This document shows, piece by piece, positions 50,872-59,350 of a stretch of DNA of 64,000 nucleotides. The notes under the pieces were generated by a model. That model did no database searches. It saw only the letters and a list, made by a program, of their open reading frames with translations, and was not told the DNA's origin. Source of the stretch: Paenibacillus sp. JDR-2. Its GTDB lineage: Bacteria > Bacillota > Bacilli > Paenibacillales > Paenibacillaceae. The stretch's first letter is position 1. Each line of letters opens with the position of its first letter. The position numbers and the translations under genes were made by a program. The stretch spans positions 520,001 to 584,000 of the forward strand of contig NC_012914.1 of assembly GCF_000023585.1 (NCBI RefSeq). Direction: 5' to 3'.

Positions 50872-51651
50872 TTGGATGCTGCGGCAAAGGTGACGGTAAT
50901 TGAAGATTATAAGCTGGAGGAGCTCCTGAGATGTCCGTACCGGTATGCCAAACGGCAGGGAGCCGCGTCATCGGCTAAGGCGGAGGTCAATTGGATGCAG
51001 CTTGCCCAGGTGGCTGTCAGCCATGTGGTGAATGCTTTTTTTATGACACCTGAGGGAGAACGGGCAAATTTCTCTATTCCGGATAGGCTGGAGCGCTGGT
51101 GGACCAACAAGGTAGCGAAATTCGAGTCTCCGGAGCATTATTGGTCCATCAGGCAGCAATTGATTGACGGTCTACATTCCTTATTAATAAGCGAAAAATC
51201 CTACACTCCAATTATTCTGTTCGAGCAGCATCAGGTTTTTGTGCCGGAGCTCCAGGTGGAGCTGATGCAAATTTTTCAAGCGGTGTTGAAGAGTGAGAAC
51301 GGTGATCCTTCCGATTATATCGTGCGCAAATACATTATTGACGAGGATGAAGAGAGCATCGCTTTGTTTCAGCATTTGACGGCGGTTTTTTGCTCAAGCG
51401 CCTTTGGGCGGCTGCCGCTTCGAATTGAAGTGCTGCCCGTCTTAAGCGGCAATCGGCGCATTGTGCATCCCGATAAGGAGTCGCTTGAACAATCGCTGGA
51501 TTATATGAAGCTGGCTGCAAGCTTTATGCCGGAAGCATCGTCCGCGGCAGGGCTGCGCAAATCGAAAGGGTCCGCGGAATGCCGCCGCTGCCCGTTTCTC
51601 GGAGAATGTCTGAGCCCGGTTGAGGAATCAGCCGAAGCTATCATCATGTAA
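50872..51651 (+). CDS. Nuclease-dead Cas4/AddB-like Fe-S protein
   Basis: A 259-residue protein. It has the cysteine layout of iron-sulfur PD-(D/E)XK nucleases: one Cys near the N-terminus (C21 in LLRCPYRY) and C-x2-C-x5-C near the C-terminus (C237, C240, C246 in ECRRCPFLGEC). A His in LAQVAVSHVVNAFF sits where the RecB-family His lies. The catalytic D...ExK is not found: the matching region reads LRIEVLPVLSGNRRIVHP. So a [4Fe-4S]-binding, probably non-cleaving protein is inferred. The TTG at 50872 is 7 bases after GGGGGAGGTGG; the ATG at 50845 precedes that site. It ends the Fur operon. Confidence 0.7.
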   Translation: MDAAAKVTVIEDYKLEELLRCPYRYAKRQGAASSAKAEVNWMQLAQVAVSHVVNAFFMTPEGERANFSIPDRLERWWTNKVAKFESPEHYWSIRQQLIDGLHSLLISEKSYTPIILFEQHQVFVPELQVELMQIFQAVLKSENGDPSDYIVRKYIIDEDEESIALFQHLTAVFCSSAFGRLPLRIEVLPVLSGNRRIVHPDKESLEQSLDYMKLAASFMPEASSAAGLRKSKGSAECRRCPFLGECLSPVEESAEAIIM

Positions 51652-51656
51652 CAGGA

Positions 51657-51695
51657 AAGCCCTATTCTTCTAATAGAGGAATAGGGCTTTTTTTT
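51657..51695 (+). terminator. Terminator of the Fur-controlled operon
   Basis: AAGCCCTATTC pairs with GAATAGGGCTT, then eight T. Confidence 0.9.
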
Positions 51696-51825
51696 CATAG
51701 GCTGGATCTGTCGAACATTGTAGACAAATGGCAATGATTTCGGTAACATGGCAATAGCTTTTATGAAGTTTTTGCATACATACACACCACTGAGACAACA
51801 TTGAGACAACAAGGAGAGGTTTATT

Positions 51826-52674
51826 GTGTCGGAGGAATTGCTGCTGACCTTTCGGTCACCGCCGCTGCCATTTTTCATAGAATCGAATCGGAGAACCTAT
51901 CAAGCGGGGGAAGAGCATCCGAACCGGACGAATCTTGGCGTATTTGATCTCCTGTTCGTTCAGCAGGGCTCGCTCTACATCGCGGAGGAGGGCAACCGTT
52001 GGACGCTTCAAGCCGGGGATGTGCTCATTCTGCGGCCGGATCGTTGGCATCACTCTTTTAAGCCTTGCCAAGAGGAGACCGTATTCGACTGGGTGCATTT
52101 CCAGACGGTTGGAGCTTGGGAGGAAACGGAGGCAAGCCAGGGATCGCTGCGCGGGGATTATTACACGTATGCCATTCGCCTGCCGAAAAAAATGCATTTA
52201 TCGTTCCCGGACGAAGCGAAGCTTCTGTTCTCCCAGCTGCATGAAGCGGCGCAAAGCTCCTCGCATGGCGCCTTCTGGGAACGCCAGCAGCGTTTTCTCC
52301 ATTTGCTGCAGATGCTTGACGAGGGCTGGCGCTCGGATGCGGCGAAGGCCGGGGTATCGGTTGCGGAACGCGCTGCCGCTTATCTGAAGATGAATTACCG
52401 CAGCGTGATTACGAATACGATGCTGAGCGAAGCGCTTCAGCTGCATACGAACTACATTACCCGCTGCATGACGGAGGTGTTCGGCTGTACGCCGCAGCAA
52501 TATTTGCTGTATTACCGCCTCGACCAGGCGAAGCTGCTGCTTATCAAGACAGACTGGCCGATCGCAAGAGTGGCGGAGGAGACGGGATTCCGTCAGACGC
52601 CGCATTTCTCCAGGCTTTTTGCCGCGCAGACCGGCATGCCGCCGCTTAAATTCCGCAAACGATTCACGAATTAA
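51826..52674 (+). CDS. AraC family regulator with N-terminal cupin
   Basis: A 282-residue regulator. The cupin-like sensor (FDLLFVQQGSLYIAEEGNRWTLQAGDVLILRPDRWHHS) precedes the helix-turn-helix pair (SVITNTMLSEALQLHTNYITRCMTEVFGCTPQQYLLYYRLDQAKLLL, WPIARVAEETGFRQTPHFSRLFAAQTGMPPLKFRKRF). It is the type that commonly controls carbohydrate genes in Paenibacillus, but no target is next to it. The GTG start has AAGGAGAGG upstream. Confidence 0.88.
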   Translation: MSEELLLTFRSPPLPFFIESNRRTYQAGEEHPNRTNLGVFDLLFVQQGSLYIAEEGNRWTLQAGDVLILRPDRWHHSFKPCQEETVFDWVHFQTVGAWEETEASQGSLRGDYYTYAIRLPKKMHLSFPDEAKLLFSQLHEAAQSSSHGAFWERQQRFLHLLQMLDEGWRSDAAKAGVSVAERAAAYLKMNYRSVITNTMLSEALQLHTNYITRCMTEVFGCTPQQYLLYYRLDQAKLLLIKTDWPIARVAEETGFRQTPHFSRLFAAQTGMPPLKFRKRFTN

Positions 52675-52744
52675 TGGAAATGTACGCATAATCATCCCGC
52701 GCTTTAGAGAATACTTGGTTAAAAAGCGCTGGGGGTTATTGCAC

Positions 52745-53416
52745 ATGATTGAACGTTATTCCATTACCGCGGATGTTGGAGATATGATTGAGGCTTTTAA
52801 GGTGGAGCAGTTGATTAATTGTTACACGAACCGGTTTAATGTAGCGCCGACGCAGACGGTGTCCATTGTGATGAACGATCGCTGGGGACTCCGGACGATG
52901 CATGATGCTAGATGGGGACTGTTCCCGTTCTGGGCAAAAGATTCCGTAAACGCGGATAGCTCCATGCTGTCGAACAAGCCTTTCTTCGAGCGGATGCTGC
53001 GCAAGCAGCGCTGCGTTGTGCCTTGCAGCGGATTTTTCGGCTGGCAGAAGGGACAGAAGGAGAAGGACTCGCGGGCGATGCATATCGTGGTGCCAAACCA
53101 TAGAGTATTCGGAATTGCCGGCTTCTTCGACGTATGGCGGAATTACAGCGGGCAAGAGGTGCGCGCTTTTACGATGATTACCGCACCGGCCACCGGGACG
53201 ATGTCGCAATGGCAGCCTAACGTGCCGGTTATCATGGACGAAGAGGGAATGGAGGATTGGCTGAATCCCAGCATCTCGGATTTCCGTTCGCTGCGCAAGC
53301 ATCTGGAGCCGATGGACAGCTACCGCATGAGAGCTTATCCGGTCACCAACGCGGTGAACGACGAAGCTTACGAGTCGCCGGATTGTATCCGGGAGATCCG
53401 CCCGGATTTTGCATAG
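52745..53416 (+). CDS. SRAP (YedK/HMCES) family protein lacking catalytic residues
   Basis: A 223-residue protein recognisable by FNVAPTQTVSIV, DARWGLFPFWAKD, RCVVPCSGFFGW, VFGIAGFFDVW, ITAPA and the final YPVTNAVN. SRAP proteins crosslink abasic sites in single-stranded DNA through Cys2 and need Asn75, Glu105 and His160 (E. coli YedK numbering). Here Cys2 is Ile (MIERY in place of MCGRF), the Glu of GFYEW-type motif is Gly (GFFGW, position 99) and the His is Gln157; only the Asn (69) remains. It should not form the usual thiazolidine crosslink. Start: ATG 9 bases after GGGGG. Confidence 0.88.
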   Translation: MIERYSITADVGDMIEAFKVEQLINCYTNRFNVAPTQTVSIVMNDRWGLRTMHDARWGLFPFWAKDSVNADSSMLSNKPFFERMLRKQRCVVPCSGFFGWQKGQKEKDSRAMHIVVPNHRVFGIAGFFDVWRNYSGQEVRAFTMITAPATGTMSQWQPNVPVIMDEEGMEDWLNPSISDFRSLRKHLEPMDSYRMRAYPVTNAVNDEAYESPDCIREIRPDFA

Positions 53417-53427
53417 GAACGAGTAAA

Positions 53428-53461
53428 GGGACTGCTCCCAAGTGGGAGCAGTCCCTTTTTT
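53428..53461 (+). terminator. Rho-independent terminator
   Basis: GGGACTGCTCCC pairs with GGGAGCAGTCCC across AAGT, then six T. Confidence 0.9.
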
Positions 53462-53560
53462 GTACGCCGGGGGCGGTGCTTGACCGGGCAATTGGTCAAA
53501 AGGGGGGGATTAGCCAAAGCGGCACCGGGTAACCATGAGCCGGCAAGAACAGGGTAACGC

Positions 53561-53765
53561 AGGAAAACCGGAAGTCCGGAAAAACCGGAAAAACCGGAAG
53601 CCCGGAAATCCGGAAGCCCGGAAGCCCGGAAGCCCGGAAGCCCGGAAGCCCGGAAGCCCGGAACCCCGGAAGCCCGGAACCCCGGAAGCCCGGAACCCCG
53701 GAAGCCCGGAAGCCCGGAACCCCGGAACCCCGGAACCCCGGAACCCCGGAACCCCGGAACCCCCG
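53561..53765. repeat. Octanucleotide minisatellite (GGAAGCCC / GGAACCCC)
   Basis: About 24 consecutive 8-base units, all GGAA followed by GCCC, CCCC or close variants. Because 8 is not a multiple of 3, each strand and frame encodes 8-residue repeats rich in P, E, K, R or G, F, S. No ribosome binding site precedes these frames and I treat them as noncoding. Confidence 0.85.
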
Positions 53766-53784
53766 GCCATCACGGTAAACTACG

Positions 53785-53969
53785 CTAACGAAACTTGGTA
53801 ACGTTATTTGCCCGATAGTAGCGGTTTACGGAATCTAACGAAACCTGGTATCGCTATTTGGTGCTTTTGACTGGTTTAGAGGGTCAATTAGCCGCAATAG
53901 CGATATGTAGTTTCGTTAGAATTGCGCGAGGCTTCTTTTTGGCGAAATAAGAATCTGTAGTTTCGTTAG
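53785..53969. repeat. Nested inverted-repeat element with CTAACGAAAC ends
   Basis: CTAACGAAAC occurs at 53785 and 53835, GTTTCGTTAG at 53910 and 53960, so two left and two right ends are nested at the same 50-base spacing. Inner words (TATCGCTATTTG, CAATAGCGATATG) also pair. It matches the single element at 9968-10052. Confidence 0.65.
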
Positions 53970-54030
53970 CGGGGATCAACAGGATTAACCGAACCGATGA
54001 TTAGCTTGGTTAATGCTTAAATCCATTAAG

Positions 54031-55014
54031 TTAACCGGATTGCGTTCTGCGGAACTCCTCCGTTAATAGCGGAACAACCTCGAATAGGTCTCCGACGATG
54101 CCGTAGTCAGCAACGCTGAAGATAGGGGCGTCGGGGTCTTTGTTGATCGCGATAATGACACGCGATTGGCTCATGCCGGCAAGATGCTGGATGGCGCCGC
54201 TAATGCCGCAGGCAATATAGAGCTGCGGCGTAACGACTTTGCCGGTCTGCCCGATCTGCAGGGCATAGCCGCAGTAGCCGGCATCGCAGGCGCCGCGCGA
54301 GGCGCCAACCGCGCCGCCGAGCACGCCGGCGAGCTCTTGAAGCGGCTCGAAGCCGGCCGAGCTGCGCACGCCCCTGCCGCCGGAGACGACCACGTCGGCC
54401 TCGGCGAGATCGATTTGACCGCCGGCGCGGCGCACAAGCGAGCGCACCGCGGTCAGAATTGGCGGCACCGTGAACGGCAGCGCCTGCACGGTGCCTTGGG
54501 GCTCGCCGGCCGGCAGGGTCTCGGCCGGCTCGAAGTTGTTCGGGCGGACCGTGACGACCCACGGCCGGCCCGGGGTGAAGCTGCGCCGCTCGAACGCCTT
54601 GCCGGCGTAGAGCGGCCGCGTGAACACGCCATCGGTTTCATCGATGGCGGTCACGTCTGCGACGTGGCCGGCGCCGATGGCTGCGGCCACGCGGGGCGCG
54701 AGCTCGCGCCCTACGGCGGTATGGCCGAGCAGCAGCGCGTCCGGCCTTACCGCCTCTATAGCTGCGCGCAAGGCGGCGATGTACGCCTCTGGCGCGAAGG
54801 CGCGAAGGGCCGGGTCGTCCGCTACATGGACGACGTCCGCCCCTCGCGCAGCCAGCGCGGCTGCTTCATCGGCCGCTCCGCCGGGAGCCGCGAGGACGGC
54901 ATGGACCGAGCCGTCCGCACCGGCTAGCCGCCGCGCGGCGCCAAGCGCCTCAAGCGCTACGCGGCGCAGCTTGCCGTCCCGGCACTCGGCGAACACGAGT
55001 ATCGTTCTTCCCAT
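54031..55014 (-). CDS. etfA: Electron transfer flavoprotein, alpha subunit
   Basis: A 327-residue FAD-binding subunit that accepts electrons from acyl-CoA dehydrogenases. The N-terminal domain starts [21 protein letters not shown]. The C-terminal FAD domain has [67 protein letters not shown] and [26 protein letters not shown], all canonical. The ATG at 55014 follows AAAGGAGG; the longer frame from 55104 starts inside the palindrome array. Upstream on the same strand is etfB, but 863 bases and 12 palindromes separate them, whereas these genes are normally adjacent. GC content is very high. Confidence 0.95.
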   Translation of the reverse strand: MGRTILVFAECRDGKLRRVALEALGAARRLAGADGSVHAVLAAPGGAADEAAALAARGADVVHVADDPALRAFAPEAYIAALRAAIEAVRPDALLLGHTAVGRELAPRVAAAIGAGHVADVTAIDETDGVFTRPLYAGKAFERRSFTPGRPWVVTVRPNNFEPAETLPAGEPQGTVQALPFTVPPILTAVRSLVRRAGGQIDLAEADVVVSGGRGVRSSAGFEPLQELAGVLGGAVGASRGACDAGYCGYALQIGQTGKVVTPQLYIACGISGAIQHLAGMSQSRVIIAINKDPDAPIFSVADYGIVGDLFEVVPLLTEEFRRTQSG

Positions 55015-55102
55015 CTTATTTCCTCCTTTGTTGCAGGTCGAGCTGCAAGTGAAATTTGATCTCCAAAGTTGCTGAAGTAACTTGCTGAGTAGTCGTTGGG
55101 GC

Positions 55103-55809
55103 AATAAGACCCTGAGAGGGCTTTATTGCACTAGATTGGGTTGCGATTGTATAGGATAAGACCCTCATAGGGTCTTATTTCTGTTGCAGTCGGGTCTTTT
55201 CAATGCTTTTCTGGCTTTTACGGTTACGATAAGGCCCCGGCAGGGTCTTATCTGAACGATTAGGAAGATGAAATACCTCGATAAGACCCTGGGAGGGTCT
55301 TATTAGGTACACACTGAGCAAGCTACTTGGCACGTTAAGGTCCCTTAGGGATCTTAACAACCAGCGAAAGAGCGCAAAAAGCCGCCATGTGAGTGGGGCC
55401 GCACAAGGTTAAGGTCCCTCAGGGCACTTAACCATCTAAATAAGCTAGTAGTGTGGCTCTTTAAGGTCCCTTAGGGACCTTAATAACCAGCATGCGAGCG
55501 CAAAAGCCGCCACGTGGGTGGGGCCGCACAAGGTTAAAGTCCCTCAGGGATCTTAACCAGCAAAATAAGCTAGTAGTCTGGCAAGTTAAGGTCCCTTAGG
55601 GACCTTAACAATCAGCAATCGATCGCCAAACAGCCGCCACGTGGGTGGGGCCGCACAAGGTTAAGGTCCCTCAGGTTTCTTAACCAGCAAAATAAGCTAG
55701 TAGTCTGGCAAGTTAAGGTCCCTTAGGGACCTTAACAATCAGCAATCGATCGCCAAACAGCCGCCAAGTTGTTGGATCCGCACAAGTTAAGAGCCCTTAG
55801 GGCCTTAAC
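55103..55809. repeat. Array of 12 ~25-bp palindromes between etfB and etfA
   Basis: Copies start at 55103, 55155, 55228, 55280, 55335, 55408, 55459, 55533, 55585, 55660, 55712 and 55786. Arms read GATAAGACCCT/AGGGTCTTATT in the first four and GTTAAGGTCCC/GGGACCTTAAC in the rest. From 55335 on the copies lie in four ~126-bp tandem units that also share GCCGCCACGTGGGTGGGGCC. Spacing alternates around 52 and 74 bases. There is no T tract, so they are not ordinary terminators. No gene is seen in the gap. Confidence 0.9.
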
Positions 55810-55877
55810 CTGTTCTGCCCAAAACCTAAGGCAGCTCTCTCGTTAACCGCCTTAACGTTTAACGCCGTGCAGCCGCC

Positions 55878-56699
55878 TCACTGCGGCAGCTGGCCCTCCG
55901 CCTGCAGCAGGCGGACAAGCTCCGCCGCCTGCTCGCCGGGCGTCCCGGCGAGGCGCCGGCCGGCTGCGCGCGGCGCCGGCGGAAAAAGCGCAAGGCGCGA
56001 TGTCCGCGCGCCTTCCTCCTCGCCGCCTGCGGCTGCCGACACACGGGCGAGCGGCTTCCGCTTCGCCTTCATAATGCCCGGCAGCGACGGATACCGCGGC
56101 TCGTTGAGCCCTTGCTGCGCGGTGATCAGCGCTGGCAGCGGGATCACAACCGTCTCCGTGTCGCCCTCGACATCGCGCTCCACGACAGCAAACCTCGCCG
56201 CCGACGCTGCGCCAGGCGGCAGCTCGCCGGATGCCTTCGCTTCATCCGGCTGGGCTATGCCAACCTTCACCGCTGCGGACGCATGAGGCAGACCAAGCCG
56301 CTCCGCGACCTGGAGCGCTACGCTCCCGGAGCCGCTGTCGACGGCGAACAAGCCCGCCAGCAGCAGATCCGGCTTGAGCGGCTCGATAACCTTCGCGAGC
56401 GCAGCGGCCAGCGCGAAGCTGTCGCCGCTCTCCAAGGTAGCTGCGTCGAGCCGGATCGCTTCGTCCGCTCCCATCGCAAGCGCGGTCCGCAGCGCCTCCT
56501 CCGAACGGTCGCCGCCGCAGGAGACAACCCGTACCTCGCCGCCATGCACCTCGCGCTGGCGCAGCGCCTCCTCGAGGGCATATTCGTCATAGGGATTAAT
56601 GACGAGCTTGGCGTCCGCTTCCGCAACGGAGCCATCCTTTACGATAATTTTTTCTTCCGTATCAAATGTCTGCTTGAGTAGAACGACAATGTTCAGCAC
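55878..56699 (-). CDS. etfB: Electron transfer flavoprotein, beta subunit
   Basis: A 273-residue partner of EtfA, binding AMP structurally. It begins LNIVVLLKQTFDTEEKI with NPYDEYALEEALRQRE, then VSCGGDRSEEALRTALAMGADEAIRL, DLLLAGLFAVDSGSGSVALQVAERLG and the signature VERDVEGDTETVVIPLPALITAQQGLNEPRYPSLPGIMKAKRKP. The ~25-residue C-terminal tail after AAGGEEEGARTSRLALFPP is longer and more Ala/Arg-rich than usual. The GTG start is 8 bases after GAGGAGG. The gene is divergent from fadF, with 416 bases between. Confidence 0.95.
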   Translation of the reverse strand: MLNIVVLLKQTFDTEEKIIVKDGSVAEADAKLVINPYDEYALEEALRQREVHGGEVRVVSCGGDRSEEALRTALAMGADEAIRLDAATLESGDSFALAAALAKVIEPLKPDLLLAGLFAVDSGSGSVALQVAERLGLPHASAAVKVGIAQPDEAKASGELPPGAASAARFAVVERDVEGDTETVVIPLPALITAQQGLNEPRYPSLPGIMKAKRKPLARVSAAAGGEEEGARTSRLALFPPAPRAAGRRLAGTPGEQAAELVRLLQAEGQLPQ

Positions 56700-57115
56700 T
56701 GCAGCAACCTCCTCAGACTATAATTCCATGCTCTATTTCGCCCGGCTGACACGCCTCTCCCGCAGCATGGCCGCGGCAGGCTGCAAGGCTCGGCTAAACC
56801 GCTTTCCATCAGTGCTACGATATGAGTCAACTCGGCCAAATAGACCGTCCGCACCGGCGAAAGGGGCGGCATGTTCATGCTTTCGGGCTCATATACTGGA
56901 GCACCGCGGTTTTTTTGAAAATGCTGCCCCTCCTTCAAGACGGAGCAGCCGTTCACCTTGAATTCCAAGCGTTTATAAGTTTTCTCTTGTAAACATGGCT
57001 CGGAATTCTTCGGATTGAAACGCGCTCTCCCGACACGGGAAGGAGCAGCCGTTTCATTTTGTCACAACGCTAAAAAGCTTGTCCGAATCGAGGGCTGCAA
57101 AAGGGGGCGTGGCCA
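56700..57115. other. Divergent intergenic region between etfB and fadF
   Basis: It holds several short GC-rich hairpins and the second copy of the structured element (56947-57057). GGAGCAGCCGTT occurs twice, at about 56943 and 57042. I do not find the TGAATGA-type palindrome of the Bacillus FadR regulator. A 91-codon frame on the minus strand has no ribosome binding site. Confidence 0.5.
56947..57057. ncRNA. Structured intergenic element, copy 2 (pair with 3468-3580)
   Basis: GAATTCCAAG pairs with CTCGGAATTC around GTTTATAAG/CTTGTAAAC, then TGAAACG pairs with CGTTTCA around GCTCTCCCG/CGGGAAGGAGC. The shared core GGATTGAAACGCGCTC is identical in both copies. Confidence 0.5.
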
Positions 57116-59350
57116 TTGCTGGAATGGTGGTCGGCAGAAGTAGCGACAGCTGCACTCAGGTGGATTTTGTTCGCGGCGGTATTGGGGGTAGCCGCAGTCG
57201 CTTTTATTACGGTCGTCTTGCGCAGGGTGGGCTATATCAAGCTTGGCCGGGCAGCCGCCCATGAGGCGATGCCATCGGATGAGCGGAGGGAATTAGCCGG
57301 ACGTCCCTCGGTAGCGGGACAGGTGCTCGGGCACAGCAAGCTGCTGCGCGATATCCGGAGCGGCGTCATGCATTTCATTTATTTTTACGGTTTTATCGTT
57401 TTGCAGTTTGGAGCGGCGGATATCATCTGGAAAAAACTCAGCGGTCGCCCGATTCCGTTTCCCTTCTACGGCCAGTTCGCCTGGTCGCAGGAGCTGACGG
57501 TCTCGCTTGTCCTGCTTGCGGTCCTGTACGGGGGCTTCCGCCGGTATATCGAGCAGCTGCCAAGGCTGAAGCGCGGCTGGAAGCCTTCGCTTGTCCTGTG
57601 GTTTATCGGCGGCCTGATGCTGACTGTCCTGCTGACGCTTTCCTTCGAGCGGCTGTCGGGAGATCCGCATGCCGTAGCTGGCCGTTTTGCGCCTGTTTCC
57701 TCCGTGCTTGCGGATTGGATCGGGAAGCTTGGCGTGCCTGCAGGCAGCATTGCATCGGAAGCGGGTTATGAGCTGTTCTGGTGGATGCATCTCTTGGTGC
57801 TGCTGTCTTTCCTTGTGTACGTGCCGCAGTCGAAGCATTTTCACCTGCTGACGGCTCCCGTGAATTTATGGCTTGGGCGCAATGCGCCGGTTGGCCGGCT
57901 GGCACCGCTTAATCTGGAGGATGAGGACGCGGAGTATTTCGGCGCGGGCAAAATCGAGCATTTTACGCAAAAGCAGCTGCTTGACCTGTACGCCTGCGTG
58001 GAATGCGGCCGCTGCACGAATGTTTGCCCGGCTTCGAATACCGGCAAGCTGCTGTCGCCGATGCATCTCATGACAAAGCTCCGGGATCACCTTACGGAAA
58101 AAGGTGCCGCCATTACGTCCAAATCGCCGTGGGTTCCAACGTTTATGGGAGGTCAGGCGGCAGGAGCGCATGTGATGGGCGCGCTGATTCCGTCCTGGGA
58201 GGATAGTCCGGAAGGAAGCGTAACCTCCATTATTCCGACCATGACGGCGCAGAAGCAGGCTTGGAATGCCCGGGAGGGAACAAAGCCGGATGAGCTGGAG
58301 CTGATCGGAGACGTCATGAGCGAGGAGGAGCTGTGGGCATGCACGACCTGCCGCAATTGCGAGGAGATGTGCCCGGTTGGCAACGAGCATGTCGACAAAA
58401 TCATCGATATGCGCCGTTATCTCGTGCTGATGGAAGGCCGCCTGCCGTCTGACGGCCAGCGCGCTCTGCAAAACATCGAACGCCAAAGCAACCCGTGGGG
58501 ACTTCCGAGAGCCGAGCGCGCGGCTTGGATCGACGAATGCGAGAGCCGTACCGGCGTCCGGGTTAAGACGATGCAGGAAATCAAGCGTGCGGGAGCGCCA
58601 AAGCCGCATTTTCTGCTGTGGGCAGGTTCCATGGGCTCATACGATACGCGAAGCCGGAAGGTGCTGTACGATCTCGTGCGGCTCCTCGACCAGGCGGGAG
58701 TGTCGTTTGCCACGCTTGGGGCAGAGGAGCGGAACTCGGGGGACACGCCTCGCAGGATTGGCAACGAGCTGCTTTTCCAGGAGTTGTGCCGTGAAAATAT
58801 CGAGACCATCGTCCGTTACGGGATAACCCGTATCGTAACGGCCTGCCCGCATACGCTTAACACTTTCCGCAAGGAGTACCCGGACTTCGGGCTTCCGTCG
58901 GACGTCAGGATCGAGCATCATACGGAGCTGCTGGCCCGGCTGCTGAAGGATGGGCGGTTAACCCCCGAGCATCTCGTCAAAGAACGCGTAACCTACCATG
59001 ATTCCTGCTATCTCGGACGTTATAACGGCATCTACGATGCACCGCGCGAGGTGCTGAAGGCGATTCCGGGCATCGAGATCGAAGAGATGGCGAGGAACCG
59101 CGAGAACGGCATGTGCTGCGGAGCGGGCGGCGGCCTCATGTGGATGGAGGAGCAAAGCGGCGTCCGCGTTAACCGCGCCAGAGTATCGCAAGCGCTGGAG
59201 GTGCGGCCTACGGTCATCGGCTCGGCCTGCCCGTATTGCCTAACGATGATGGAAGACGGGCTGAAGCTTCTCGAGGCCGATGAGCAGACGGCGGCACGCG
59301 ATGTGGCGGAGCTGCTTGCGGCAAGCGTGTTTGGCAAGGAGACGGCTTAA
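57116..59350 (+). CDS. fadF: Membrane Fe-S oxidoreductase (FadF-like)
   Basis: A 744-residue protein. Five or six helices in the first ~250 residues (starting AALRWILFAAVLGVAAVAFITVVL) resemble a nitrate-reductase gamma-type haem anchor. Two [4Fe-4S] motifs follow, CVECGRCTNVCP near 292 and CTTCRNCEEMCP near 408, then two CCG-type domains with ACPHTLNTF, HDSCYLGRYNGIYDAPRE and MCCGAGGG near 665. Bacillus FadF (YwjF) has this architecture and is thought to pass electrons from ETF to the quinone pool, replacing ETF-quinone oxidoreductase; its place beside etfBA and fadN supports that. The TTG start follows AAAGGGGG. Confidence 0.9.
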   Translation: MLEWWSAEVATAALRWILFAAVLGVAAVAFITVVLRRVGYIKLGRAAAHEAMPSDERRELAGRPSVAGQVLGHSKLLRDIRSGVMHFIYFYGFIVLQFGAADIIWKKLSGRPIPFPFYGQFAWSQELTVSLVLLAVLYGGFRRYIEQLPRLKRGWKPSLVLWFIGGLMLTVLLTLSFERLSGDPHAVAGRFAPVSSVLADWIGKLGVPAGSIASEAGYELFWWMHLLVLLSFLVYVPQSKHFHLLTAPVNLWLGRNAPVGRLAPLNLEDEDAEYFGAGKIEHFTQKQLLDLYACVECGRCTNVCPASNTGKLLSPMHLMTKLRDHLTEKGAAITSKSPWVPTFMGGQAAGAHVMGALIPSWEDSPEGSVTSIIPTMTAQKQAWNAREGTKPDELELIGDVMSEEELWACTTCRNCEEMCPVGNEHVDKIIDMRRYLVLMEGRLPSDGQRALQNIERQSNPWGLPRAERAAWIDECESRTGVRVKTMQEIKRAGAPKPHFLLWAGSMGSYDTRSRKVLYDLVRLLDQAGVSFATLGAEERNSGDTPRRIGNELLFQELCRENIETIVRYGITRIVTACPHTLNTFRKEYPDFGLPSDVRIEHHTELLARLLKDGRLTPEHLVKERVTYHDSCYLGRYNGIYDAPREVLKAIPGIEIEEMARNRENGMCCGAGGGLMWMEEQSGVRVNRARVSQALEVRPTVIGSACPYCLTMMEDGLKLLEADEQTAARDVAELLAASVFGKETA

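Noticed and set aside
50872..51651. Cas4 as part of a CRISPR system
   Set aside because: Only the cysteine pattern fits; catalytic residues are absent and the gene belongs to an iron-regulated operon with flavodoxin.
53535..53801. Collagen-like or proline-rich repeat protein on either strand
   Set aside because: The frames come from the 8-base minisatellite, lack ribosome binding sites and are open on both strands for the same trivial reason.
54166..54927. 253-codon frame on the plus strand opposite etfA
   Set aside because: Its openness reflects the very high GC of etfA; the minus-strand product is an unmistakable EtfA.
55103..55809. CRISPR array
   Set aside because: The repeated units are ~25-bp palindromes with variable arms, and the sequence between them is itself tandemly repeated and not unique. 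No leader or cas genes are present, so this is not a CRISPR locus.
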